A stretch of DNA of 64,000 nt, from the NCBI RefSeq assembly GCF_000835495.1, contig NW_015622547.1, positions 2,294,001-2,358,000 on the forward strand, read 5' to 3'. The translations under genes were made by a program, and so were the position numbers. This document shows, in pieces, positions 41,040-52,630 of the stretch; position 1 is the stretch's first letter, and each line of letters starts with the position of its first letter. The notes beneath the pieces were generated by a model that was not told where the DNA came from, made no database searches, and worked only from the letters and a program-made list of their open reading frames with translations. Source of the stretch: Cladophialophora immunda (Eukaryota; Ascomycota; Eurotiomycetes; Chaetothyriales; Herpotrichiellaceae).

Positions 41040-43828
41040 TCAATATCTGACCAATCTTCGCCACAACGGCATCTCCTTGACCTGCTCCTCGCTCCAGACG
41101 AGCTTGTTCTTCTCGTCCAACTCGGCTCGTTCATCGGTGCTCTGGATATCTGCTTCCCTGTTCTCGGCAACCATCAACCCACTGACGCCCGATTTGTCCT
41201 TAGCTAGCCAGATGACGGGACTCGGGTCCGTGATTGCAGGGTTCAGATACGCATGTTCATATTCTTCCGACGTGTATCCTGGAATCCACGATTCGGAATC
41301 CGCCGAGTCGGGAATGATCTTCTTGTTTGATTCGTAGAATTTGAGTGCCATCGGTTCAATGCGCCGGCTCAAGAAGTTGAATGGTGGAGATTTCGACTGA
41401 GCATGAGATCCCGGGGCGTCACCAACACTCTCCTCTTTGGAGAAGCCGGTCTCTTTAGGAACGGAATCCCCACGGACCGACGAGCCAGGTTCGATGTCTC
41501 CGTGCTTGAGTTGTTGCTCATCGAGCAACTGCTCCATGATCGTCGTGCTATACTTGTTGCTGTTCAGCAGCTCCAGCGGCATATGTTGCTCCATTGGAGC
41601 TATCGCACGGTCGAACAAGACCTGGAAGATGATTACAACCACCAAAAACACCACCATGATCGCCAGTGGACCCGCGCTGCTGGCACTGTTGCTGCAGCCA
41701 ATGGCAAAAAGGCCAATGAGACAGATAGCGGCGAGATACACTCCGGTCATGAGCTGTTTCAAACCTCGAGAATATGCCTCGCCCTTCATGTCGACCTTGT
41801 TACCCAGGACAAAGAGCCAGTTGTACCTGAACATCAGATAGAGAAGGCAGAATCCAATCGTGGCGAATCCCAGGATCAGGGGTGCAATGCAGGCATATGA
41901 TATGGCAATGACACCCAAGAGGACAAATTTAGGATAGGTTGAGCCCCAACCCATCCCAGCAATGTTGGTGAATCGATTGTATCGCTTTCGCGGCGTCTTG
42001 TCCAACAATTTGCCAACCACAGTGTACATTAGCAAGGGCACAATGTTCAACAACTGTAGAGCTGCCTGCGATAGGCCGATGAGAATGAAGTAGCTGATGT
42101 AGAAGTTGGATGCCTTGGGTAGGTTCCTCGCGAGCAAAGTCGGTGCAGAACCTGGATCCTGGATGATCTGCGTCGTCACGGCGCTAGCACCTGATTCCAC
42201 CGTCAGCATGATCCTGGTTCAGGCGAGATAGGACTTACTGGAAGTGAATGTCGTGATCAAGAAGACTTGCACCACCTGAAAGATAAAGTACCAAGACTGC
42301 ACCTTGAGCTCAATCGCCGACAATGTAGGCTCACCGGCAAACTTTGCCAGGAGCCCACAAAATATGGGGACAAGAGCCATCAAAACCGCCAGAAGCACTA
42401 CAGGCAGCAAACCCGTGACAACGCCCAAGATGACCTTGGGGATATGATTGATGAAACTCAGGAAGTGCACCTTGTTGGTGAGGTAGTTGATGTTGGACAA
42501 GGAACCCACGAAAGCCACGGGGATTGCCCAAAAGATGACCATGACCCAGATAACGATGGTTGCGATCAACATCTTGGCCTTTCTGGAGGTGTAGCTGACA
42601 CCCAAGTTCTTCCAGACCACTTCGTTGGGTTGGACACCAATGTATCGCGGGGAGAATTTCGTTCGGGATTCCCGTGCGACCGATTGGTAGGCGTTGTGAG
42701 CAGCGGTCTGATTCTCAAATTCGATGAATGCGGCAGGAACTTTGGTGTGCTTGAGGTCAAGGTGCTCATTCTGCTGCTCGGGGAGGTAGCGATTCAGTTC
42801 CTCGAGTTTCCCACGCGACCAGTTGATGGTATCCACCTTCTTCCAGAGCTGGGGCTTCAATCTATGTGTAGGGCGCTTCTTCTGATTGATCCAGCGTTTC
42901 GGCTCCAAGCCGGTGGTTTCGGGGGATTCTGGGGTCTTGTTCTTCTTTTCACTCTTCAGGCGACTGGCGTTGGCCTGCTTGATCAACTTCATCTCTGCAC
43001 CCTCCAATTTCAAGGCTGTCTTCCGCCGCTCTTTCACATCGTCTTCGAGCTTCTTGCAATCTGTTTGAAGCCAGATTCTGCGAACGCTGGGGCCGAACAT
43101 CTGGCGCAAGGCCTTCTCCTCCATGTAGTCGTGGGGGAGTCCCATGACCAAGATGGTCCGTGAGGAAAGGCGTTGAGCATGCGCAGCAGAGAGAAAGTAG
43201 GCGCGGCGCAGCCCAACAAAATTGAGCCTCTCCCGTGCGATCAAGAGGGTGATGAATCCGAGGTATATCCACGCAATGATGGCATGGGCGTAATATCGGT
43301 TGGGATTGAGCACGTTGCTCATGCTCAGAATGTCGAGTTGTTGTTGACCACCATGTCCGGTAGCATTGACAGGAAACAACACTGGCCAAGTGATGCAGCA
43401 ACCCACCAAACTCATAACAATGAGGGCCTTGAGGAGGCGGAGCCACAGATAGCCGTCTAGAGAATTGTGACCCAAAACGTAGGCATCGGGCATGGAAGTG
43501 TAATTGCGCAGGAGGCCAAAGAAGCCCGTATCAGAGCGAGGGGTGGTCCATCCCTTCTCCAAGAGTTTGTCATCTGTTCTTGGTCGATAGACACGACTAT
43601 AGCGAGTGCGGACGATAAGAAATGCGGTGAACGCTACGACCGCAATGACCAAGGTAGGGACGAGGGTGGAGATGATGCTCGACAGCGAGTTGGAGCCTTG
43701 ATTTCGGTTGGCTCCCTGGGACTGTACGTCGAATGTCAGAAGGACTGCAGGCCAGGATTGAAGTTTTGGCAGGACTGGGAACATACCTGTCGAGGATACA
43801 AGACGTGGGTGATTGTTCCCCCGTCCAT
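41040..43828 (-). CDS. CSC1/OSCA (DUF221) family calcium-permeable channel
   Basis: Multi-pass membrane protein of the osmosensing cation channel / TMEM63 family. Exons 43828-43787, 43721-42239 and 42190-41040 give 891 aa. The true start is in a 14-codon first exon (MDGGTITHVLYPRQ); the ATG at 43784 overlaps the donor GTATGT and is not the start. Regions in order: first TM (TLVIAVVAFTAFLIV), TM2-3 around GYLWLRLLKALIVMSLVG, a cytosolic RNA-recognition-like domain between SSRTILVMGLP and AAFIEFENQTAAHNAY, then the DUF221 pore region (NEVVWKNLGVSY; VTGLLPVVLLAVLMALVP; QVFLITTFTSS joined to ASAVTTQIIQDPGSAP; LPKASNFYISYF). The last about 130 residues are cytosolic and end in EMPLWRRLVRY. Both introns (65 and 48 nt) have normal GT-AG borders. 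Confidence 0.93.
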
Positions 43829-45510
43829 GGCTGTCGAGTACCTAGGAACTTGGTTGTTGTTGTCGGGTAAAGTGGAATGCCAGCCTCGCCAGCCGGGGCG
43901 AGGACGAGGGCAGGGACAAGGTGGTATTTGATTTAAGCGAACAAGATGAGATCTCGCTTGTGGGAGAGAAGCGAAAGATGGGGTTGGGGAATAAGCGAGA
44001 AAGAAAAGGAGTCAGAGTGCAAGGAAATTCGCTTGTGAGGAAGATGGCCGGAGGAAGGATGTTTTATTATTATAGACATGGAGTGACGCGTGGGAGTGCG
44101 CAGTCGCAAGTTGCTCTGTGGGTGGGTGAAGCTGCCAGCGACATTAGCTCACAGATGACGAATTCTGTTCAATTGGGTGCTTGGGTAGATGGGCCCCGAG
44201 ACGGGAGCCAGCAGCCAGGCAGGGGGCACGCATTGGGGGGGGGAGGGGGGCACATCTAGGGGCATCTGGGTGTCTGGTTTGGAGATCTGACCTCTGGCCC
44301 GCCAATTGCCCAGTTTGAACCACCGCAGCTGAGCTTGGAACAATAAACATCGGGACACAAGCCAGCTGAAGCCCAGTATCGGACAAATGATGTCAGCCAC
44401 TTAAAGCCTCCCCCCGGATGATTGGCACTAGTGGCCCACAAGACGTCAACTAGTGTCCGCGCTAAGTCAATTTGGGGACTAGTCTTTCTGAGGATCGCAT
44501 GATGTCACTCCCCCCCTGTCGATTCACTTTTTCCTCATCACCACCACCACCTCCTCCACTCGCGATCGCCTCTCACGATCATCACCAACCTGATCACCAA
44601 GCCTCTGGTGGCACCAGTCACCAGCCAAAGGAACCATCAAGCCATCTCTCCATCTATCCGTCCGCCACCACCACCACCACCAGCTCCACCTCCTCCATTC
44701 TTCCGTCTGCCCAGCGTCGAACCACCTCGTGTTACCCTCATCTCCCTTGCAAGCATGGAATAGTCAATACGCAAGAAAACACGTTACTCAAGAGACCAAG
44801 GTCAAGGAAAGAAGGGGAAAGCAAAAACCACTCAGAACCTGTCCGACTCTAACGTTCATTCCAAAGCTTGTCTCCTATGATACACAAAAATGTTGGTTCG
44901 GGTCGCCACAGCTGCTCTTTCAACCAAGCAGTAAATCCCCATGGCCAGCTCGGGTCAACAACACAGCCTCGTTCTGCATTCTGCATTCTGCACATGGTCC
45001 CCTACCCTGCCTTGTCAACTTGATCCTCCTCCTCCTCCTCCCAGCTCACACTCCCTCTTTCCTGCCCAACTAGTCGAGCATTACAAAATAAGAGTCTTGC
45101 TTTTTGATCCCTTTCCAGACGCAGTGCTTTCCAGTCGTCAGAACTCCGGTCGTCCCTTCATGCTATGATTATGCCCCGTTTCGCCTTGTCGACCCCTTTT
45201 CTTCCATTACCTATAGAGGCCAAGAGTCCATCCAGTGCACTCACACCCGTCCCATGCCCCCTCACCGCTCCGTCATATGCATGATGTAGCAGAGGCGACA
45301 ATCCGCCATGCCTTTTTTTGGCATCACTCCAACAAAATCGAGAGGTCAAGTGTACAAAGAAGAGGAATTGTTCAAACCCACGGTCGAGCTCCACCACTCA
45401 GCTACCATCATCATCATCTGTATTTCTTTCCACCCCCCCCCCCCCCCCAACATAATATGCACAATCCGGATCAATGTACCCCCACAGAGGAATCGCCCCC
45501 TTGCCTGGGG
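43829..45510. other. Long intergenic region: CSC1 promoter and NOT1 3' flank
   Basis: About 1.7 kb. Contains a G9-A-G6 tract (44235-44250), CAC/ACC microsatellite-like stretches (about 44539-44560 and 44670-44690), and a run of 16 C (45433-45448). A proline/serine-rich plus-strand frame at about 44501-44852 reflects these repeats and I do not call it as a gene. No RNA gene recognised. Confidence 0.5.
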
Positions 45511-48500
45511 CTAGTGGGCCGTCCGCATGGCCTGTTGCAGGCGTTGTTGTGTGGCGCTGTCTGGGGCCAGGTTCTCCCAGAAGCCGTAGCTGTTATTTTG
45601 CTGCAGTTCGAGAAACAGGATAGTCATCCCCCAGACGTGGGGCCGCGCAACCGTGAGTCGCTCGTATACTACCCGCGATATTTGTTCCCTGATTTCGCGC
45701 CGTTGCTCGTCGCCGTTCCCTGTCCCCCAGAGGTGGAGCATCACCTTGCAGAAAAAGTCAGTGTGGGTGCTGGGGTAGCGAATCTGGTCTGCAATTGCAT
45801 TGAGGAATTGGTAGCGGCCCTCATAACCTAGGCTGATGGCCAGCTTGGTGAGAAATGTCACAGGTGCCGAACTAGAGTCGAATCTTCCCGGAGAATTGCT
45901 CAGTGCGTCATAACCGACGAATGGCACGAGAGCGTTCATGATTTCCACGCTTTTGGCTGGAGCCATAGCAGTGGACTCCTTCTGCCCCTCCATGAGGGCG
46001 GCCTTGATTTGCTTCAACACGCCATCCATCTCGCCCGATTTTTGGATCGCTCCCAGGACATCATCTCTGAGCTCCGCCAGTTGGAGGGGAGTGTCAAAGT
46101 CTCGTGCCAGAATCGGATGTCTCTTCATCTCCTCAAGTCGTTCAATCTTCAACCCGGGCGTCATGGGGTCCGGGAGATCGTGATACGCCGACGGCTTGGC
46201 TGTGAGTATCAGATTCCTCAGCTGCGGGATCCCGTACGCTATTCGCGAGCAAAAGTATGAGTGATTTTCACAAAGGAACTCGGGATAGTCGTGGAGCAGA
46301 ATGAGAATGTTCCTCAGTGTGCCTTTGTACAGGTCAAGATTCAAAAGGTCGAAACCAGGCGTCTGTGACAGCTCCGAGATGTAAAGGAGCAGCAACCCAA
46401 TCAGCTCGCGGTAAGTGTCCCATCCCGCATGATTGTTTGGCTTCAGCATGCCAGCGACGAAGACCCGATGCACAATCAGACTGTACCATCCGTATGTAAA
46501 CCCGGGAAACCATGATGGCTGCAGAGATTTGAAGCACTTGGCAAAGGCAAACATCAGATCGTTATGGTCGGCAGTCGTGTCCAATCGAGCTGCCGAGTAC
46601 TCGTAGAGCATATTGGAAAACAGTCTGGTGAAGAGTCTCTGATGGAAGGCCACTCCGCGCATGATTTGGTGGTGATTCAATATCAGCACGAGCATCGTCA
46701 AAATAGTCTCAAGGTAGGGTGCCTTGCTGAGCCGGACTGCACCATTGGTGTCTCCCTGAAATTTGACCAGCATGATCACTAGTCGACCAAGCGCATCTGC
46801 GTGCGAGAAAGCGACGTCAACGCTGCCTCTGGGGCTCTGGGCTTCTCGGTCGTAGCATTCGATGCACGAGTCGATGCACAGTCGCAAAAATTCAGCAAGA
46901 TCCTCCGTGCTGTTGATCGTCTGCTCCTTGTGGAGCTCTTTCAGAAATGCTGCGCAGGTGCTTTCATTTGGACCAATGCTTTCGAAGATACCGACCCATT
47001 CGTCGAACACGTAGCGCATTTGATCCTGCTTCGCTTTGGCTTTGTCTGTGATCTCGACACTGACAAATTCGGGCATGCCGTGAGCCTTCAACTTTGCGTT
47101 GATTTCTGGAACAACTGGAAGATCCGATTTCTCCTTGACCCAAGCGGCCATCGCAACGAGGCTATGTGCAAAGTCCGCTCGCAGCGCCGTGGGTTCATCG
47201 GTGAAGAGGGTCTGATCCATGATCTCAGCGAGGACATGCAACCCATGGACGTTTTGACTCATGATGACTGAAGCAATCGCAACATCGACCCGAGCGAATT
47301 CCATTAAGCCTGCCGTGATCAGCGCCACCACAACGTTAGAGCTAGCCAGTAGCAAATCTTCATTGGCTGTCATCCACCTGAGAACATCCCGCACAATGAG
47401 GTCGGAAAGCTGACATAGTTTGGAAAGCAAGAAAGCTAAGACCTCGGCCTCGAGCGGTCCTTCTGGCGGCTTCGTGACAAAAATGTGGCAAATCTTCTCT
47501 GCGATCTGCCGGGCCAGAAGGTCAGCTGCTGGGCGCGTAGACGAGGTGAGCACAATCAGGATTTGGCGAAAATCCTGGAAGATTGAGCTGTTCTTCTCTA
47601 GATCTTTCAGACGTGTCGCTTCAGACGCCCTAGCTGCCTTTTGTATGTCTTCGATGAGCATGGTGATTCTATCATGAGGCGGTAGTGTCTCGGGGAAGCC
47701 GTTGACCCGTGGCTGCATTGCAGATAGCATTCGACTTTCTTGCTGGACCAATGGACTCTGGTGAGGAATTGCAGGCTGATCAGCAGGTGTGGACAAGTTT
47801 GGCATCGTAAGAGTATCTTGCAATACATCGGGGATTTGACGCCCAGTAGTGTCGGCGGAGGCATTGGGAATATGGCCGGCGTTCATTCCATGCACTCTAC
47901 GGTCGAACTCTTCGTAGACAGCCCGTTGTGCCTCATTGAGACCGCCGACGTTTTGCTTGTAGGGCTCAGGGATCCACGCTGCCCACCGATTGATTCCTTG
48001 GGGAATGAAATCCCGGTTTCCTCCTTCAGCAAGGAACCGGCGGCGTTCTTCCAAATCAGCTTCAATGACCTGGTCGATTTCTGAAACAGCGCGCTGCTCG
48101 GCTGCCTGTTCGACAAAGGAACAAGCAGTGTCCAAATTGTCATTGACGCACATCAGGATGGCTCCTTCAGGCAAAAGATGCTCTGGCAAATCGTCCTGTG
48201 CAGGACGGCGAATATAATTAGAGATGCTCATCCGAAGCGGCTCTTTGCACGTGACGAGAGCCAGACTGCCAGCAAGTGACTTGACCATTTGCCTAGCGGC
48301 TGTGCGGTACTTTTCTGGATCCGGCTCAAGCGCGTAGTCCTTTGAGACAAGCTGGGCCGTAGAGATAGATGCTATTGTGATCGATCGTTCGACAACAGGT
48401 GCGATAATTTCCTGGATGGCTTGGTCGAAAGCGCGGTAGATGATGCTCTTCACCATTGCTTGATCTGCGGGGGAGCCAGATGTGGGAGGATACTTGAGCA

Positions 48501-51500
48501 CGTCCTCTAGATTTGGAAGAGTGGCCATGATCTCGGGGGCGGAAAGACGTTCGCGGACAGCCCGGTTTATGGCGCCATTCAAAGACATGTCGTCAAAGGT
48601 TTCCAGGCCGTCCGGGAGTGCAGGTATGTTTGCCACATCATCTTCTGTCTGCGGCCGGTCTCGAATGACCGTAGCAGGTTCGAGCTTCTTGAAGTCGAGC
48701 TTAAGATCTTTGCAAAGCACCTCGATCTCGAACTTCAGGTTCAATTTGAGCTCCGCAAAATGGTACAGTTCCAAGAGGACTCCCACTATTTCCATCAACC
48801 AGGGATTTGGTGGCAGAAAGACCATCGAGTTGGCGCTCTGAGCCAGGACTTTGCACGTGAATGGTATTACCAGAATCAGCCTCTGAGTCTCGTACCCTTC
48901 CACGAGGAGATCGACGAAATAGATGTTTCGGTGCTTAATGGGTTTATCCTGCGCGAGAGTGAGAGATCCGAGCCAACCTCCAAGATTCTTTAAGTGACTC
49001 CTTTCCATCGCAGAATTGATTGTTGAGTCGGCGCTCATGACCTTGACGATGCTGACATAGGTCTCCCGTATAACCTCTGACATGAGCAAATTGTCATCGA
49101 GCATATTGACAAACTGGAAGTACATCTCCTGGTTATTCGGCTCTAACCTGGCACGTTGTTCCACTAGGTACGATGCGAACCACTGATAGTGTTCAGGGGT
49201 GAAGGACTCTTTCAGGTCGACCAACTTGCTGGCCATATTGTCTTTGGAGAGGTTGTTAATGACAAACAAGATTTTCTCTTGGATTTTCTGATCTGGGTCT
49301 CGAAAATGGGCGGAAGATGGAGGAGGATCAGCACGCAAAGCTCGAAAGCCACGGCCTGCGTCCAGCGTAACAAAGTCGTCCCCATTCGTGGTGTGTGCAC
49401 CTGATACGCCATTTGCACCGAGACCATTTCCAGCGGCTTGCTGTGCACGAAGTCCTTCTTCAGCTCGTTGCAAGATTTCTGGATGTTGAAGCGAAGGCTC
49501 CTGCAGCAGCAGACTGCAAAGTCCAGGCCATTCAGAGAGCTGATCGCTGATCTGGAGTAATGCTTCGATGCCAAAGCGGTGCATTAGGCTATCAGGTTCG
49601 TGATCGCGGACAGCTCGGAGTATGAGAGCAAGGCCAAAGTCTCGAGGGATCGAGGGGAGCAATTTGTACTTGATGATGCTGCCAAACAGAAGGGCCGTCT
49701 TCTCGAGCGCATCTTCCGGATACTCGTTGTAGCAAACGTACTCGTCAAATAATCCGTGGACGATGCAGCAGAAGAGATCCTGTTGATCTGGATCTCGAGA
49801 AGTCTTGAACTTTCGCATTTCGTTTACCATGTCACGGATTGACAACTCCGATCGATACATGCGGCCAAACAGTTCCGACATTTGCTTGTCAATGACCTCG
49901 GAAAGTTTGTTGCCTTTCTCTTCACTGCTTTTCTCCAATATGTCGTCGAATCCGGCCCCATAATTCATTAACCGCGGATAAGTCTGCAAGCATGTAGTCT
50001 GCGCTGCCTCAACCAGCTCGCGATTGTCCAGATGGTCTTCAAGCTTCTCCAGGAGCGTATGTACACTTCGAAGCGTGAGCGGAATGGACTGTGGAGTGGT
50101 TTCGCCGCGCTGGACGCGGAATTCGTCATCTGCCTTGATCCGGAGGTATTTGCAAAGAATCATGCCCAAGTTTGTCTGCCCGTCAGCGGCTTCAGAGAGA
50201 TAACGATCCAGATCAAAGGCTGAATCGATCTTGTCCCGCATGCAGGCTATGTCAAGTGCTAGAGGATTTGACCAATGTTTGAGGAATTCTTCAGTCCACC
50301 CGAATTCTTGAGCGCGTTCATATATAACTTCTGTTTGTCGAGGATCAAGCGAAAAGACAATGTGGCAGAGTTCGAATAGGTACTGAGGATACTGAGACGC
50401 GAGTGTTTCCAGCACAGGCCGATAGTCGGGCCGTTGCTTCTCGAGGAACAAGCTGAAGCACTCGGCAATGAATTTTTCCTGGTCTGGCACCCACGATTTT
50501 GCGTTCGTCCTAGCCAGGAATAGGAGGAAGATAGCCGGATGATTGTGGTATACATCCTGCAATATGTCAAGTCGATCTTCTCCATCCGTCCCCGTACCAG
50601 GTCCTAAAACGACTTCAAAAATAGCCTGGCAAGCATCGGCGGATCCATATGGGCCATCGAGCTCAGGACTAATCAATCTGGTCATTTCGGGAGAGAGATT
50701 GTTCAGGTCTTCTGCGGGCAAAGTCTCGCGAAGACGGGGTATTGTTGGTTGGATGTCTGTGGATGGGGAAGTGAGAAATCCGCCGAGGAAGGAAATTTGT
50801 GTGTCTGGATTCTGCCATCTCCCTCCCCAGAGTTTTTGGACGTCAAATTGGGGATCTTCCTGCGCGACATGCAGCAAGGATCTGTATAATCTTGGAAAAT
50901 CGTTCCTCCGCACTCGAAGACCTGGAATATCAAAGCCTTGGATGACCAGGTTCCAGTCCAGCTGTTTTGCCCGGACAGCCTCCACTAAATTTGACATGTC
51001 ATATTGTTGGTTGATGGAGAAGACCAGGAATAGGAGTGCGTTGGCCACTTCTGCCTCTGTGACACTGCTTGCCGGTAACGACGCGAGAAAATCTCGCGCG
51101 GCTTGTTCTGACGCGACCACCTTAGGACCATGCCGTTGCAGACCGCGGGCGATATCTCGAGATTCAGCTGAAAGGCGTAGGAGCTGGTAGGCCCCATAGA
51201 ATTGTTCAGGTTTAGTCCCAGTGTATCGGCTAATTACTGCACGCCAGAGATCATCCTTCTGCTGCTGGGTGCTCATTGCGGCGGCTAGGGCAAAATATTC
51301 GATCACAGAGCAGATGTTCTCGACAGCAAACGTCTGTGCAGGCCCACCACGCCTATCTGTCAAAGAGCGCAGGGAGCTGTGAGCAAATTCGGCGAGGAAA
51401 TTTTCCGCTTTTGTCCTCAGATCGACTCGAGCGCATTTTGTGAAGGCAATGGCGAGAATGACTTGAGGAAGGGTATCAGCGAAGAAGTGTTGGATGAAGG

Positions 51501-51873
51501 TAACAAGGTCAAAGTCGCGGAACGAATCTTCCTTGGAGGTGTCAATGGCCTCGGCAATCTTGGATGGCTGTTCTGGATCCGAGGCGACCTTGTCCAACTC
51601 TTCACGCAGTAACTTGTAGCTTCCCTGATCGAAGTCTTTCGCACCCTGAAAGATGGCGGCGGTGTTTAGGGTGATGGTTCGCCTGAAGAACTGGGCGAAG
51701 ACCTCCATGCCGTTGGAATCGAGCAGTCGCTGTATCTTCTCCCTCTTGGAGTCCCACTTTGCCTTTCCCTCTCTTTCACTGATGGTATCAAGCAGCAGGA
51801 GAATCTGAGTCGCGGATATCTTCGAAAGCGAGGAGGGGCCGGACGCGGCAGGACTGAGGATCATGGGAAGCAT
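45511..51873 (-). CDS. NOT1: CCR4-NOT complex scaffold subunit NOT1
   Basis: Central scaffold of the CCR4-NOT deadenylase complex, acting in mRNA decay and translational control. A single frame of 2,120 codons with ATG at 51873. Domains in order: N-terminal HEAT-type region; a linker with Gly/Ala (about 810-850); the MIF4G-like CAF1-binding domain from about 855 (KIQEKILFVINNLSKDN, MASKLVDLKESF, YVSIVKVM); the CN9BD/DUF3819 bundle from about 1080 (DQAIQEIIAPVVERSITIAS; YRTAARQMVKSLAGSL); a Gln/Pro-rich linker; and the C-terminal NOT1 superfamily domain that binds NOT2-NOT5 from about 1750 (LKPNNHAGWDTYRELIGLLL; YPEFLCENHSYFCSRI). Length matches fungal and animal NOT1. The start could also be the second Met (51864) or a small upstream exon. 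Confidence 0.95.
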   Translation of the reverse strand: MLPMILSPAASGPSSLSKISATQILLLLDTISEREGKAKWDSKREKIQRLLDSNGMEVFAQFFRRTITLNTAAIFQGAKDFDQGSYKLLREELDKVASDPEQPSKIAEAIDTSKEDSFRDFDLVTFIQHFFADTLPQVILAIAFTKCARVDLRTKAENFLAEFAHSSLRSLTDRRGGPAQTFAVENICSVIEYFALAAAMSTQQQKDDLWRAVISRYTGTKPEQFYGAYQLLRLSAESRDIARGLQRHGPKVVASEQAARDFLASLPASSVTEAEVANALLFLVFSINQQYDMSNLVEAVRAKQLDWNLVIQGFDIPGLRVRRNDFPRLYRSLLHVAQEDPQFDVQKLWGGRWQNPDTQISFLGGFLTSPSTDIQPTIPRLRETLPAEDLNNLSPEMTRLISPELDGPYGSADACQAIFEVVLGPGTGTDGEDRLDILQDVYHNHPAIFLLFLARTNAKSWVPDQEKFIAECFSLFLEKQRPDYRPVLETLASQYPQYLFELCHIVFSLDPRQTEVIYERAQEFGWTEEFLKHWSNPLALDIACMRDKIDSAFDLDRYLSEAADGQTNLGMILCKYLRIKADDEFRVQRGETTPQSIPLTLRSVHTLLEKLEDHLDNRELVEAAQTTCLQTYPRLMNYGAGFDDILEKSSEEKGNKLSEVIDKQMSELFGRMYRSELSIRDMVNEMRKFKTSRDPDQQDLFCCIVHGLFDEYVCYNEYPEDALEKTALLFGSIIKYKLLPSIPRDFGLALILRAVRDHEPDSLMHRFGIEALLQISDQLSEWPGLCSLLLQEPSLQHPEILQRAEEGLRAQQAAGNGLGANGVSGAHTTNGDDFVTLDAGRGFRALRADPPPSSAHFRDPDQKIQEKILFVINNLSKDNMASKLVDLKESFTPEHYQWFASYLVEQRARLEPNNQEMYFQFVNMLDDNLLMSEVIRETYVSIVKVMSADSTINSAMERSHLKNLGGWLGSLTLAQDKPIKHRNIYFVDLLVEGYETQRLILVIPFTCKVLAQSANSMVFLPPNPWLMEIVGVLLELYHFAELKLNLKFEIEVLCKDLKLDFKKLEPATVIRDRPQTEDDVANIPALPDGLETFDDMSLNGAINRAVRERLSAPEIMATLPNLEDVLKYPPTSGSPADQAMVKSIIYRAFDQAIQEIIAPVVERSITIASISTAQLVSKDYALEPDPEKYRTAARQMVKSLAGSLALVTCKEPLRMSISNYIRRPAQDDLPEHLLPEGAILMCVNDNLDTACSFVEQAAEQRAVSEIDQVIEADLEERRRFLAEGGNRDFIPQGINRWAAWIPEPYKQNVGGLNEAQRAVYEEFDRRVHGMNAGHIPNASADTTGRQIPDVLQDTLTMPNLSTPADQPAIPHQSPLVQQESRMLSAMQPRVNGFPETLPPHDRITMLIEDIQKAARASEATRLKDLEKNSSIFQDFRQILIVLTSSTRPAADLLARQIAEKICHIFVTKPPEGPLEAEVLAFLLSKLCQLSDLIVRDVLRWMTANEDLLLASSNVVVALITAGLMEFARVDVAIASVIMSQNVHGLHVLAEIMDQTLFTDEPTALRADFAHSLVAMAAWVKEKSDLPVVPEINAKLKAHGMPEFVSVEITDKAKAKQDQMRYVFDEWVGIFESIGPNESTCAAFLKELHKEQTINSTEDLAEFLRLCIDSCIECYDREAQSPRGSVDVAFSHADALGRLVIMLVKFQGDTNGAVRLSKAPYLETILTMLVLILNHHQIMRGVAFHQRLFTRLFSNMLYEYSAARLDTTADHNDLMFAFAKCFKSLQPSWFPGFTYGWYSLIVHRVFVAGMLKPNNHAGWDTYRELIGLLLLYISELSQTPGFDLLNLDLYKGTLRNILILLHDYPEFLCENHSYFCSRIAYGIPQLRNLILTAKPSAYHDLPDPMTPGLKIERLEEMKRHPILARDFDTPLQLAELRDDVLGAIQKSGEMDGVLKQIKAALMEGQKESTAMAPAKSVEIMNALVPFVGYDALSNSPGRFDSSSAPVTFLTKLAISLGYEGRYQFLNAIADQIRYPSTHTDFFCKVMLHLWGTGNGDEQRREIREQISRVVYERLTVARPHVWGMTILFLELQQNNSYGFWENLAPDSATQQRLQQAMRTAH

Positions 51874-52630
51874 TCATGACCTTGGAAAAGGGCGGTGCTG
51901 GTGAGAAGGGTTTGCGGGGAGGTCAGACACGTTGTGCAATGGGCGTAGGCAAGGTGTGAGAGAGGAGTAAAAGGCAAATCTAAAAGTACCCAGGTAGTAA
52001 GAGGTGACGGGTACAAGGTGTGAATGAGAGAAGGAATAAAGTTGATGAAGGGTGAAGATGCAGGAACAATCGGGGGGAGGAGAGGAGTGAGTTTGGGTGT
52101 TGGTGTTGGCCTCTTTGCATGGACACTATGGAGTTGGAGTCCAGCCGCCAGTCATTTGCAGGCGTCCCACTCTGTTTGGGCATGAAGCCTTGGCACGCTT
52201 TGTCACGTGCCACTTCCTCGAGGATAGGACAGCATCGGGATCTACCAGGAGGCGAGATGAACAAAGAAAAGTAAGGCATCACTGGCAGACCCGCCGAGTT
52301 AGGGAGCACCTTGATCTGAACACTCCTTCCTGTCAGTCTCAGCGAAGATTGCCCAGGCATAGAAGCTACAGCCTGCACACTTGAAGTAGAAATATTCATT
52401 CCGGGATACCACCACGTCCACATCCCTAAGAAGGGTTTCGAGAATAGCAAAAGTCCTGCATGTAAAATGCTGGTAGCCGGAGCAGCACCGCCTTGCTTGG
52501 AAACCGTCATCTGAAAGCAACTACTCTTGTGTCCAAGAGCACATCTTATACAATCATAGTAACCCACGGTCGAAGGGAATCTCCTAGAGACACAAAAGGC
52601 AACACCCATCCAACGCTGATATGCACCATC
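51874..52630. other. NOT1 promoter / 3' flank of the TP-rich gene
   Basis: About 760 bp upstream of NOT1. Short open frames on both strands show no domain. Nothing else recognised. Confidence 0.55.

Noticed and set aside
43722..43784. ATG at 43784 as the start of the CSC1-like channel
   Set aside because: That ATG is part of a GTATGT splice donor; an upstream 14-codon exon joins in frame across a 65-nt intron.
45235..45831. Plus-strand open frame overlapping the 3' end of NOT1
   Set aside because: It is antisense to conserved NOT1 coding sequence and includes the C16 homopolymer; no domain.
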